DNA of 64,000 bases. Origin: Magnetococcales bacterium HCHbin5 (GTDB lineage Bacteria > Pseudomonadota > Magnetococcia > Magnetococcales > Magnetaquicoccaceae). Where the stretch lies: NCBI GenBank assembly GCA_002753505.1, contig PEAG01000006.1, forward strand, positions 18,331 through 82,330, given 5' to 3'. Below, piece after piece: positions 25,199 through 33,731 of the stretch; position 1 is the first letter of the stretch, and every line of letters begins with the position of its first letter. Made by a program: the position numbers and the translations under genes. The notes under the pieces are model-generated. The model did not search any database. It had not been told where the DNA came from and saw only the letters and a list, made by a program, of their open reading frames with translations.

Positions 25199-26278
25199 AT
25201 GTTGTGCCGTTCATTATGTCAAACCCTGCTTGAAAAAAATGCCGATGGTATCCTGGTGATAAGCCGCGCGGGGCGGGTTCTGTTCGCCAACCCGGCCGCT
25301 GAGCGGCTTTTTTCGAGAAAACACGGGGAGTTGCTGGATCAAGATATGGGATTCCCGGTGACAGCCGGTGAGAGTGCAGAGGTGGATCTGGTCCCCAGGG
25401 GGCAGGAGCCTGGGGTGGCGGAGATGCGTGTGGTAGAGATCTCCTGGTACAGAAGGTCCACCGCTTTTTTGGTTTCACTGCGGGATATTTCGGACCGCAA
25501 GCGCATGGAGTTGGATCTGCAACAGGCCAAGGAGGTTGCGGAAGAGGCCAATCAGGCCAAAAACCGTTTTCTTTCCAATATGAGCCATGAGTTGCGTACC
25601 CCGCTGAATGCGGTGATCGGCTTCTCCAGCCTGCTGATGGAAAAGGAGATGGGGCCCCTGTCGGAAACCCAGCAGGAGTTTTTGCAGGGTGTCCTGTTCA
25701 GCGGCAAAAATTTGCTCTCTTTGGTCAATAATCTGTTGGATCTGGCGGATGCCGCCGCAGGCCAGTCGGCAGCGAACCTCCAGATAATAGATCTGAAGGT
25801 ATTTCTGGCCTCTCGATTTTCACTGGTACGTGATGCCGCGCTGGCCAAGAGGATCCAACTGAAGGCCCACTGGAAGGATGCCCCGGATATTTGGGTTACC
25901 GACCCGCGTCTGCTGGGGCGGATATTGGATCATCTGCTGGGCAATGCGATCAAGTTTACTGCGGATGGAGGACGGGTGGAGCTGATCGCGCAAATGGTGA
26001 AAGATTCACAGCAGGGGAGTCTGTTGGAGCTTTCGGTTATCGATTCCGGGGTTGGTATCCATCCGCAAAACCTGGAAAGGATTTTCCAGCCTTTTGAACA
26101 GGAGGATGGTTCCAGTACACGTGCCTATGCCGGAGTTGGGGTTGGGTTGGCCTTGGTGCGGCAGTGGGTGCAACAGTTGGGTGGGCAGGTGATGGCCGAA
26201 AGTCAAGGGCTGTGTCGGGGGAGCAGATTTCAGGTTGTGCTGCCCTTGCACGGGAAGGAGACCGATGGTCGAAGATAA
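25199..26278 (+). CDS. Soluble PAS histidine kinase
   Basis: This 359-residue cytoplasmic kinase has one PAS domain (about 3-100: KNADGILVISRAGRVLFANP), a short coiled coil, HisKA with His130 (NMSHELRTPLNAVIGF) and an ATPase domain with NAIKFTADGGRV, DSGVGIHPQNLERIF and a GVGVGLALVRQWV G2-type box. There is no membrane segment. The frame is open upstream to 25106, overlapping the end of the KaiB-like gene; the ATG at 25199 fits the beginning of the PAS domain. Position behind a KaiB-like gene suggests it could be the output kinase of the Kai system. The PAS and kinase parts are closely related to those of the hybrid kinase at 26690. Confidence 0.88.
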   Translation: MLCRSLCQTLLEKNADGILVISRAGRVLFANPAAERLFSRKHGELLDQDMGFPVTAGESAEVDLVPRGQEPGVAEMRVVEISWYRRSTAFLVSLRDISDRKRMELDLQQAKEVAEEANQAKNRFLSNMSHELRTPLNAVIGFSSLLMEKEMGPLSETQQEFLQGVLFSGKNLLSLVNNLLDLADAAAGQSAANLQIIDLKVFLASRFSLVRDAALAKRIQLKAHWKDAPDIWVTDPRLLGRILDHLLGNAIKFTADGGRVELIAQMVKDSQQGSLLELSVIDSGVGIHPQNLERIFQPFEQEDGSSTRAYAGVGVGLALVRQWVQQLGGQVMAESQGLCRGSRFQVVLPLHGKETDGRR

Positions 26279-26693
26279 GGTGAGAGATAGCAGTGCCGAG
26301 GCACATATGGATGCCGTTGTGCATACCCTGGCCAACGTCATGGTGGATCGGGAAGGGTCGCTCTGCGATCTCCATTACAGTATGCGCAGCCGCTCTGGAG
26401 AGGAGATTCCTGTCCTTTTTGCTGCTTCGGCCCTTTGCGACAGGCAGGGTCAGGAGCGTTTTTTTTCGATTGTCGAGAAACGTGCGGATGGCATGCTGAT
26501 TGTTGACAGGGAGGGAATGGTCAACTTTGTCAGCCCTGCGGCAGAGCGTCTGTTGGCCCGTTCGGCCTCACAACTGGATACCATCATTGAAGAGGCTGAC
26601 GCCGTCATGTACCAAAACAAAACCCGCAAGAAAAAATATTGGGTTTCCTGTGTGAATGCTGTGTGTGTCTCCACTCCCGGTGTATCGCCATGA
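26265..26693 (+). pseudogene. PAS protein with truncated GGDEF tail, probable relic
   Basis: This 142-residue frame joins three pieces: a PAS-like half (MRSRSGEEIPVLFAASALC), a PAS start related to the neighbouring kinases (EKRADGMLIVDREGMVNFVSP), and the very end of a GGDEF domain (EEADAVMYQNKTRKKKYW). Most of the cyclic-di-GMP synthase domain is missing, so a deletion seems to have fused the ends of a larger PAS-GGDEF gene. It still overlaps its neighbours like a translated gene (26265 inside the kinase end; ATGA with the next), so it may be translated as a small PAS protein. Confidence 0.6.
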
Positions 26694-29032
26694 CCTTGCC
26701 AACATTGCGCTTGTTGCTGGTGGAAGACAATCCGGCCGACCACGCCATTATCCTGGAAAACCTGGAGGATTCCAGCACGCAGCGGGATTTTGTGCTGGAG
26801 AGGGTGGACTGTCTGGAACAGGCCGTTGAGCGGTTGATGGCTGCAGCGTATGACCTGTTGCTGTTGGATCTGAATCTGCCGGACTCGTCAGGCATGGAAA
26901 CCTTGACGACCTGCACCAGCCGATTTCCCGATGTGCCGGTGGTGGTATTGACCCATCATGCAGATCCGATCATGGGTCGTCAGGCTGTGCAGGCGGGCGC
27001 GCAGGATTTTGTCAGCAAAAATTTGATGGAAATAGGTGCAGGAGACCTGCTGCTGCGTATTATTGATCACGCCATAGAGCGTAAACGCATCTATTTGGCC
27101 CTGGAATCCAGTCAATCCAGTTTTCGCAGTCTGGTGGAAAAAAACAGCGATGGCATTCTGGTGGTGGATCAGGAGGGGGTTGTCTGTTTTGCCAATCCGG
27201 CTGTCTCCACGCTGTTTGCTGGCAGACGGTTGGAGGTGGGGGAGCTGTTTGGGTTCCCGGTCGGTGCGGAGAGTGCGGAGTTGGATGTGCTGCTGCCGGG
27301 CCAGGGCGTGCGCGTGTTGGAGATGCGGATCGGGGAGACCTCATGGGAAAACCGGCCGGCTTATCTGGCTTCACTCAGGGATATTACCGAGCGCAAACAG
27401 ATAGAGACTGACCTGGCCCGTGCCAAGGAGGCGGCCGAGAGTGCCAACCACGCCAAAAGCTCCTTCCTGGCGACGATGAGCCATGAGATTCGCACCCCCT
27501 TGAACGCCATCATCGGGATGACGGACTTGTTGGAAACCCCCTCCTCAAAGGAGGAGTGGGCAGAGGCTGCCAAGATTATCCGGGAGTCGGGCAACGCACT
27601 GTTGGTATTGATCAATGACATTCTCGATCTGGCCAAGATTGAATCGGGCGAGATGGATCTGCAAAACGAAACCTTTATTCCAAGGGATCTGCTGGAGAGT
27701 GTCTACAATATCATGCGGGTTTCGGCTGTTGAGGCCAAGGGGTTGCAGTTTACCATGGAGGTGGCCGCCGCTGTTCCGTCGGCGGTGGTCGGTGATTTCA
27801 GGCGCATCCGTCAAGTGTTGATCAATCTGGTGGGTAATGCCGTGAAGTTTACCAAGGCTGGCAAGGTCTCCATCCGGGCAGATGTGGAGTCAATGGCAGA
27901 GAGGGAGTGTCAACTGCGCTTTTCCGTATCGGACACCGGGATGGGGATTTCGGCAGAAAAACAGCAGGTGATTTTTGACTCCTTTGTGCAGGCAGATGCT
28001 TCCACCTATCGTCAATACGGCGGTACCGGATTGGGGTTGGCAATCAGCAGGCGGCTGGTCGATCTGTTTGGCGGCCGCATATGGGTGGAAAGTGAGGTTG
28101 GCCAGGGCAGCACTTTCTCCTTTACGGTCAACGTTGCCATGGATGATAGCGTGGTTTGTCGGCCATCAGAAGCTTCCGCCTGCCAGATACGATCCAGGCC
28201 CGAACTCTCCATCAAGGAGCAGTCGGACAGCTTTATCTCCCGCATGGCAGCGGCGCGCATTCTCATCGTCGAAGACAATCCGATCAACCAGCTTGTGGTG
28301 TTGAAAATGTTCAAGCGATTGGGGATCTGTCCGGCGTTGGCGAAGGATGGGAAAGAGTTGCAACAAAAGGTATCATCTGAATATTACGATATTATTCTGA
28401 TGGATTTGCAGTTGCCGGACGCCAATGGCCTTGACTTGGCAAGGTGGTTGCGCCAGTTGGAGCAGGATGAGGGCAGAACACCGACTGTATTGGTCGCTTT
28501 TACGGCGTCTGCCTTTGAAAGCGATCGTCGTCGTTGCCTGGAGATTGGCATGGACGACTTTTTGTGCAAGCCGGCCCGGATAAGCGATATTGAACGCATC
28601 CTGATTCGCTGGTTGAAGGATCCAACCCCCAACGCGGCCGTCAACAAGAAGGGCCCCCATTCGTGTCTGTCCGTGGAGCTGAATTATGCCACGCTGGAAA
28701 GCTTGCGGCTGGATCTGCAGGAGTCGTTTGACAATGTGGTAGAGGTGGTATTGATGAACCTGAACGAGCGTCTGCTCGTACTCCGGGAAGCGCAGGAAAA
28801 GGGGGATCTGCATCGTCTGGCGGACACGGCACACCAACTCAAGGCAACCTGCCGCCAATTCGGTGCCGAGCGGACAGGGGCTCTCATGGAGCAACTGGAA
28901 CTCATGAGCCATTCAGGCAACGACCAGGGCATTGCGGCAATGATCGCCTGTATTGGTACGGAGTTGGAGACCGTGACACACCTGCTGCGTGCCCACCTGG
29001 GACATTTGCAGGAAAAAGGGAGTCACTCCTGA
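26690..29032 (+). CDS. Hybrid histidine kinase: REC-PAS-HisKA-ATPase-REC-HPt
   Basis: This 780-residue cytoplasmic phosphorelay protein has an N-terminal receiver (about 3-125, [14 protein letters not shown]), a PAS domain (about 145-240), HisKA with His265 (TMSHEIRTPLNAIIGM), an ATPase domain (NAVKFTKAGKV, SDTGMGISAEKQQ, GTGLGLAISRRLVDLFGG), a second receiver with Asp572 (IILMDLQLPDANG) and an HPt domain with His715 (ADTAHQLKATCRQFGA). The complete relay within one chain suggests transfer to a separate receiver, and the nearby receiver-KaiA proteins are candidates. Its end overlaps the convergent kaiC by ten bases. Confidence 0.92.
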   Translation: MTLPTLRLLLVEDNPADHAIILENLEDSSTQRDFVLERVDCLEQAVERLMAAAYDLLLLDLNLPDSSGMETLTTCTSRFPDVPVVVLTHHADPIMGRQAVQAGAQDFVSKNLMEIGAGDLLLRIIDHAIERKRIYLALESSQSSFRSLVEKNSDGILVVDQEGVVCFANPAVSTLFAGRRLEVGELFGFPVGAESAELDVLLPGQGVRVLEMRIGETSWENRPAYLASLRDITERKQIETDLARAKEAAESANHAKSSFLATMSHEIRTPLNAIIGMTDLLETPSSKEEWAEAAKIIRESGNALLVLINDILDLAKIESGEMDLQNETFIPRDLLESVYNIMRVSAVEAKGLQFTMEVAAAVPSAVVGDFRRIRQVLINLVGNAVKFTKAGKVSIRADVESMAERECQLRFSVSDTGMGISAEKQQVIFDSFVQADASTYRQYGGTGLGLAISRRLVDLFGGRIWVESEVGQGSTFSFTVNVAMDDSVVCRPSEASACQIRSRPELSIKEQSDSFISRMAAARILIVEDNPINQLVVLKMFKRLGICPALAKDGKELQQKVSSEYYDIILMDLQLPDANGLDLARWLRQLEQDEGRTPTVLVAFTASAFESDRRRCLEIGMDDFLCKPARISDIERILIRWLKDPTPNAAVNKKGPHSCLSVELNYATLESLRLDLQESFDNVVEVVLMNLNERLLVLREAQEKGDLHRLADTAHQLKATCRQFGAERTGALMEQLELMSHSGNDQGIAAMIACIGTELETVTHLLRAHLGHLQEKGSHS

Positions 29033-30531
29033 AACATGGTCTCCAACTGCTCCTCTTCCGAAGGCGGTGAGGCGGTGGGAATGCCAAGGATTATGTTTTG
29101 TACGTTGGCAAACGGCTTGCCGATATGCAGCCCGTTGTTGTCGATGGTGAACTCCCGGATCTGTTTGTCATGCTGCGAGCCCCGCATTTTGATGATGGCC
29201 ACCCCGCGGCGCAAAATACCGTTGATTTCCACATAACGCAGCAGAAGGATGGCGTCGGTGATGGTGGAGATGTGCGCTTCGGTAATGGAGTCCCCACCGG
29301 AAAGTTTGGGCGTGGTACTGGTGAACAGGGAGCAGACCTCCTCCTGTTTGGCAAAAGAGGTCAAGCCGATGACAAATTCCCGGAAAAACCGCACCTGTGC
29401 GACCCGTTCCATGGCCGAAACACTGTCCATGATCAGCCGACGAGGCCGAAAGCTCTCAATTTCCCGCTGAATCAGCAACAGATGGTCTTCCAATCCCATG
29501 GATTCAGGATATTGGCAGATGACCCGCAGCAGGCCATCCTCCTCCCACTTCTGGAAGTCCAACCCCCAGGACTGGGCGTTGCGCAACAGTTGGGCATGTG
29601 ACTCTTCATAGGCCAACAGAAGAACCTTCTCCCCCCGGCGACACCCTTCGGCTGCAAAGGTGGTGGCCAACAGGGTCTTGCCGCCGCCCGTGGGACCGCT
29701 GACCAGAAAGATGGAGTCCCGGAACAGTCCACCGCCAGACATGGTGTCGAGGGTCTGGTTGCCAAAACTGATGCGGGTGGTGGAAGAGGATTGCTTCAAC
29801 TCCCGGGCCGAAAGCGGCAAAATACTGATGCCGATGGGGGCATTGATGGTGAAGGGGTATTCGCCTTTGTAGTGGATGTCTCCCCGCATTTTAAGCACCT
29901 GGATGGTCCGGCGGCACTTTTCCTCCTTGAGTACATTGCGCAGGATGATGACCGTGTCAGAGACAAACTCCTCCACCCCGTGGCGGGAGATGCGCCCGTA
30001 CTCGTCGAGCCGTTCAGCTGTCACCATCGATGTGATACCCATGTTGCGCAAGGCATCGATGATGCGGAAAATTTCATTCCGTACCACGGAGGAGTCGTGA
30101 AACTGGTCGAACAACGAGCCGATCGAATCCAATACCAGCAGTTCGGCTCCGGTCTGTTCCACCAGATGCTCGATACGGATCAACAGACCGGAGAGGTCAT
30201 AGTTCCCGGCTGTTTCCAGGGGTATCGGGTCCGGGGAGGCATCGATAAAACGCAAACTGCCATTGGCCACCAGATCTTCCAACGGCCAACCCATGCGCTG
30301 CACATTGCGCACCAAGTCCGGTATGCGCTCTTCCATGCTGACGCAGATCGCTTTGCGCCCAAAATTTGTGATTCCCCGGTAAATAAATTCCATGCCCAGA
30401 ATGGTCTTGCCGGATCCTGAACTGCCTACAACCAGACAGGTACGCCCTTTGGGCAGACCACCCATGGTGATATGGTCAAATCCTTCAATGCCGGTGGGCA
30501 GCTTTTCAAGAGCGTTTGTACTCTCCCGCAT
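29023..30531 (-). CDS. kaiC: KaiC circadian clock ATPase homologue (copy 2)
   Basis: A second double-RecA KaiC, 502 residues. Both P-loops are canonical (GSSGSGKT in CI, GPTGGGKT in CII), with Glu pairs in ICVSMEERIPD and LLAYEESHAQL. The phosphorylation segment SITEAHISTITDA keeps the Ser-Thr dyad as Ser422-Thr423, so it looks fully able to cycle. The C-terminal tail (IILGIPTASPP) includes an A-loop-like region and is short. It ends the minus-strand operon kaiB, receiver-KaiA-like, kaiC. Its intact motifs set it apart from copy 1, which has Ser-Ser and an altered CI P-loop. Confidence 0.95.
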   Translation of the reverse strand: MRESTNALEKLPTGIEGFDHITMGGLPKGRTCLVVGSSGSGKTILGMEFIYRGITNFGRKAICVSMEERIPDLVRNVQRMGWPLEDLVANGSLRFIDASPDPIPLETAGNYDLSGLLIRIEHLVEQTGAELLVLDSIGSLFDQFHDSSVVRNEIFRIIDALRNMGITSMVTAERLDEYGRISRHGVEEFVSDTVIILRNVLKEEKCRRTIQVLKMRGDIHYKGEYPFTINAPIGISILPLSARELKQSSSTTRISFGNQTLDTMSGGGLFRDSIFLVSGPTGGGKTLLATTFAAEGCRRGEKVLLLAYEESHAQLLRNAQSWGLDFQKWEEDGLLRVICQYPESMGLEDHLLLIQREIESFRPRRLIMDSVSAMERVAQVRFFREFVIGLTSFAKQEEVCSLFTSTTPKLSGGDSITEAHISTITDAILLLRYVEINGILRRGVAIIKMRGSQHDKQIREFTIDNNGLHIGKPFANVQNIILGIPTASPPSEEEQLETMFQE

Positions 30532-30567
30532 GATTATTTTCTCCTTGCGTTTCCATCATTCAGCATG

Positions 30568-31479
30568 TCACGGCCCGTTCTTGTCCAGGGCGCGTTCACG
30601 ATAAAAGTCTGTCAGGTATCCCAGAATCTCAACCAGAACCAGTCTGGCATCCTGGGAGAATGCTCTCTCTTCGGCCGCAGTGGTCCAATGTCCTGTACTG
30701 CGCAAAATTTTAAGGTGCAGCAAAACCACGTCCCGGGCTCCGGCCTCCATGGTGACCAGACGGGAGGCCAGGGCGCGCACATCCTCGCGGGGCTTTTCCC
30801 GTCGCTCTCGGGTAGAGATGACATAATTACGTACCACTTCCCCGTAAATGCGCTCCAGGGAGAGGGCGCGCAACCCCTTTCCCGGGGTGCGGTCGGAGAG
30901 CTGTTCCAGGGATTGAATCTCTTGTTCCTGGCGGGAACGTTGTCTGGATCGCTCCTGTTCCGCCCACAGGCGGTGACGCTCTACGGCGTAGCAGATTGCA
31001 CGGGTCAGCAGTGCCCCCTCCAGGTTTTGTTTGTTCAGATAGTCCTGGGCACCATGACGGATGGCGTGGGCCCCGATCAGAGCGTTATCATCCATGCCGG
31101 TCAGCACCACCACCGCCACATCCGGAGTTTGTTGGCGCAAACGGTGCAGGGTTTCCAGGCCAGTGCTGTCCGGCAAATTAAGATCCAGCAAAACAGCGTC
31201 AAACGGCTCCAACGCCAACTGCCCGAGGGCCTGGGCCAGACATTCGGCTGGAAACAGGGAGAGGCTTGGCAGATGCGAATAGGCCACCACATCATCCGAC
31301 AACGCACTCTCCATGACCAACTGGCGATCCGCTTCCGAATCCTCCACCAGTAAGACCCGAAGCACACTGCCCCTGTTTTTATCCTGTGAACGGTCGTGCA
31401 TGTTGGCCCTTCGTCCCGGCTGTTCTGGTTTTGTCATAACGGGACGTACCGTCCCGTTACAGCTTTTACCTGCTGTCAC
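30568..31479 (-). CDS. Receiver domain fused to KaiA-like C-terminal domain (copy 2)
   Basis: This 303-residue protein (289 from the ATG at 31437) has a canonical receiver ([50 protein letters not shown]) and, after a charged helical linker, a KaiA-like C-terminal domain. [15 protein letters not shown] resembles the KaiA IYREILLTYF helix, [14 protein letters not shown] the VVEIHMELMD helix, and [19 protein letters not shown] the final helix. It pairs with copy 1 at 22026 over the full length. The GTG at 31479 overlaps the kaiB stop, which favours coupling; the ATG at 31437 lies in a perfect inverted repeat. The proposed function is phosphorelay-controlled stimulation of KaiC. Confidence 0.75.
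   Translation of the reverse strand: MTAGKSCNGTVRPVMTKPEQPGRRANMHDRSQDKNRGSVLRVLLVEDSEADRQLVMESALSDDVVAYSHLPSLSLFPAECLAQALGQLALEPFDAVLLDLNLPDSTGLETLHRLRQQTPDVAVVVLTGMDDNALIGAHAIRHGAQDYLNKQNLEGALLTRAICYAVERHRLWAEQERSRQRSRQEQEIQSLEQLSDRTPGKGLRALSLERIYGEVVRNYVISTRERREKPREDVRALASRLVTMEAGARDVVLLHLKILRSTGHWTTAAEERAFSQDARLVLVEILGYLTDFYRERALDKNGP
31437..31459. repeat. Perfect 10-bp inverted repeat at the kaiB/KaiA-like junction
   Basis: TAACGGGACG and CGTCCCGTTA are separated by TAC. The hairpin covers the ATG alternative start of the receiver-KaiA-like gene and lies just inside the frame that begins at the GTG at 31479. It could tune translation between kaiB and the next gene, or be a protein-binding operator. 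Confidence 0.6.
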
Positions 31480-31781
31480 TCCTGACTGAATGGAACTTCA
31501 AAGGGTAGTATATCCAATCCAGACAACACTTTTTCTCTGTCAGACAGATCCCCGATAATCCGGCGCATGGGAGGGGGTAAAACCTTGACCAAAGTGGGGG
31601 TCGCCAGGATTTTTTCGTCTTCTGCCAACTGGGGTTGGTCCAGGATGTCGATCACGGCTATTTCATACATCCCGGCCATCACCTCATCACAAACCCGGCG
31701 CAGATTTTTGATTGAGCGCGCAGAGCGCGATGTGTACCCCGCGATATAGAGTTTGAGCAGATATCTGCCGTGTCCGGCCAT
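31476..31781 (-). CDS. kaiB: KaiB circadian clock protein homologue (copy 2)
   Basis: This 101-residue KaiB has all family blocks: [56 protein letters not shown] and [32 protein letters not shown] is even closer to cyanobacterial KaiB than copy 1. It is the first gene of the minus-strand kai operon and its stop overlaps the start of the receiver-KaiA-like gene. Confidence 0.96.
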   Translation of the reverse strand: MAGHGRYLLKLYIAGYTSRSARSIKNLRRVCDEVMAGMYEIAVIDILDQPQLAEDEKILATPTLVKVLPPPMRRIIGDLSDREKVLSGLDILPFEVPFSQE

Positions 31782-32118
31782 CAGACCACCCCATTCTCAG
31801 AGACGACGGCTACCCTGTAGAAGTCAATGGACATCATGTTTCCGGTTCCTTGTCGTCATGCCATGGCGTTACGAAAAGCCTTTTTGAGCATTGTGATTTT
31901 TGCAAGCACAACCGCTTTGTGTCAAACCATAAAGGCATTGGCCGATATTATGCGTTTCGAGAGAAAAACAGCAATGAAAAAACTGCCAGCAGAAAAATGC
32001 GGCCATCCGGTGGGAGAGGCTCGTCACAGGGAGGGGCAAGCCGCACCATTTTTGTTCAAACGTTGCTTGCGGCCACCCCCTGTGACATCTTTTCGGTTTT
32101 ATTGGAAAAATTGATATT
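31782..32118. other. Upstream region of the minus-strand kai operon
   Basis: No credible gene is present; a plus-strand open frame of 95 codons here has no recognisable content. The region should hold the promoter for the minus-strand kaiB operon. TTGACA-like sequences occur on the minus strand (for example near 31920) but without a matching -10 at normal spacing. Confidence 0.4.
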
Positions 32119-33183
32119 CTAAGCAGCTTTTTTCAGCAAAACGGGTTGTTCTGCAACCGTTTTTCGACCTTTAATCATGGCCACCAGTATGATGCCAGCC
32201 CCCAGTACCAGGGCCAGAATCATGATGGCAAAGCTGGCATTTTTCAAAAGGCTTATGCTGGCTGCTTCCATGGGAGCAATCCATTCCAGTTGGGAAAGGT
32301 AGACCGGGATCACCAGCAACCGACTGAGCAGAACCGTCAACATGATCACCCCCATGACCAGCTTGATCATGAAAGGTTTGACATAGGTCGTGCCGATCGC
32401 ACCCAACTGAATGCCGAACAGGGAGCCTCCCAATATGATCATGGCCAGGCGTACATCCACATAACCGTTCCAGGCAAATTTGATGGTGCCGCCGACGCCC
32501 ATGACAAAGGCGATGACCAGTTCGGTGGCAGAGGCCATCAGGCTGCTCATGCCCAGGATATAAATTTGCGCGGGGACGCCAATAAAGCCGCCAACGGCGA
32601 TGGTGGCGGCCAACAGGCCGGTAGCAAAGCCCAGGGGAATGGTGAAGAGGATGGAAATCCGTGTGTTGATGCTGGGAAAATAGACCATGGTACCGGGGAT
32701 GTGGATGCTTTGGACCCACAATGCCAGTCGGCCCGGTTTTTCCTGTTCCATCACCCCGGAACGGTAGCTTTTGATGGTATCACGCATGACGAAGCCACCC
32801 ACCAAAGCCAAAATGATCACGAAGGAGACAGAGACATAAAGGTTGGAACCCGCATCACCAAAATGCTGTTTGATCAACTCCTGGTAATGGGCACCCAGCA
32901 ATACCCCAGCCTCGGCGGAAATGCCCATTACCAGTCCCATTTTTACATCGACCTGACCAAATTTGGCCCGTTTGATGGCTCCAACCAGGGCTTTGGGAAA
33001 TTTGTGGCACATGTTGCTGGCCACTGCAACGATACCGGGCACGCCCATGCTCATCATCGCCGGGGTCAGCACAAACGCTCCTCCCGAACCGATAAAACCG
33101 CTGACCAACCCCCCGACAAACCCCACCAGAAAAAGATAGAGCGCGTTTGTCAGGTCCAGGTGAATAAAGTTGAGTGATTCCAT
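32119..33183 (-). CDS. TauE/SafE-family sulfite/anion exporter-type permease
   Basis: This polytopic membrane protein of 354 residues has roughly eight to ten hydrophobic segments. The N-terminal repeat has LFLVGFVGGLVSGFIGSGG, the TauE/SafE signature, and the second repeat has IPLGFATGLLAATIAVGGFI followed by GVPAQIYILG. A large loop (about 75-170) lies between them. Members move sulfite, sulfoacetate or other anions; the substrate here cannot be told. The start at 33183 (MESLNFIHL) is chosen over 33222. A small membrane protein gene lies immediately upstream on the same strand. Confidence 0.9.
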   Translation of the reverse strand: MESLNFIHLDLTNALYLFLVGFVGGLVSGFIGSGGAFVLTPAMMSMGVPGIVAVASNMCHKFPKALVGAIKRAKFGQVDVKMGLVMGISAEAGVLLGAHYQELIKQHFGDAGSNLYVSVSFVIILALVGGFVMRDTIKSYRSGVMEQEKPGRLALWVQSIHIPGTMVYFPSINTRISILFTIPLGFATGLLAATIAVGGFIGVPAQIYILGMSSLMASATELVIAFVMGVGGTIKFAWNGYVDVRLAMIILGGSLFGIQLGAIGTTYVKPFMIKLVMGVIMLTVLLSRLLVIPVYLSQLEWIAPMEAASISLLKNASFAIMILALVLGAGIILVAMIKGRKTVAEQPVLLKKAA

Positions 33184-33225
33184 GAAAAAGATTCCTGCAA
33201 TAAAAGTTTGATCAAGAGGCACTGC

Positions 33226-33459
33226 CTAATGCTTGGCATGAATACCCATATATTTCCAGAACTCTCCGGTAAACTTGCCGTGGACGATGGAAAAAGAGAA
33301 CGCAATCAGGATTGGGATGATAAAAAACCATTTTCCCTGAGATATCCAATCGAGAATTTGCGTTTCGTAGCGGAAGAGCAAAAAATAGAGTGCGACTGAT
33401 GCGCTGCCCCAGCCGATAACCGGGACAAAGCTGTTGGAAGTTTTGGTGTGTGGTGTCAT
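33226..33459 (-). CDS. Small two-helix membrane protein next to TauE/SafE permease
   Basis: This 77-residue protein (from MTPHTKTSNSFV) has two hydrophobic segments, FVPVIGWGSASVALYFLLF (about 12-30) and WFFIIPILIAFSFSIV (about 43-60), and a charged tail KFTGEFWKYMGIHAKH. I do not recognise a family. It is 43 bases upstream of the permease on the same strand and may be a partner subunit. The frame is open upstream to 33600, but that part lacks similarity and includes the probable regulatory repeats. Confidence 0.6.
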   Translation of the reverse strand: MTPHTKTSNSFVPVIGWGSASVALYFLLFRYETQILDWISQGKWFFIIPILIAFSFSIVHGKFTGEFWKYMGIHAKH

Positions 33460-33586
33460 GGAAAGCCCTTGTTCGTTAAGTAATTCAGCCTTTGTGTGAG
33501 AGGAGAGCGCAGCTATAAACAACGCGAGACCAGCACCGCAAAGAAGAGGATGACCCGACCGTGCCGAATGCACAGTCAGCCAGCAA

Positions 33587-33633
33587 CGATAACGCATCAT
33601 GTGTCAAATTTGTGTCAAATTTTAGCGATAACG
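33587..33633. promoter_or_regulatory. Nested direct repeats upstream of the permease operon
   Basis: Two tandem copies of GTGTCAAATTT (33601-33611 and 33612-33622) are flanked by two copies of CGATAACG (33587-33594 and 33626-33633). On the minus strand each inner repeat contains TTGACA. The arrangement looks like a regulator-binding region and possible promoter for the small membrane protein and permease, but also lies about 100 bases past the rarA stop (33732). Confidence 0.5.
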
Positions 33634-33731
33634 TATAAAAATTTCATCAATTTTGAACACAAAATAATTGTTTATTTTGGATCCGCGCAAACCGTGCGGC
33701 CGCACGCTTTGGCACCGTAGGCATCAGATGA

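Noticed and set aside
31827..32114. Possible 95-residue protein with a signal-like start upstream of the minus-strand kaiB
   Set aside because: No ribosome-binding site, unusual composition and a region better explained as the kai promoter.
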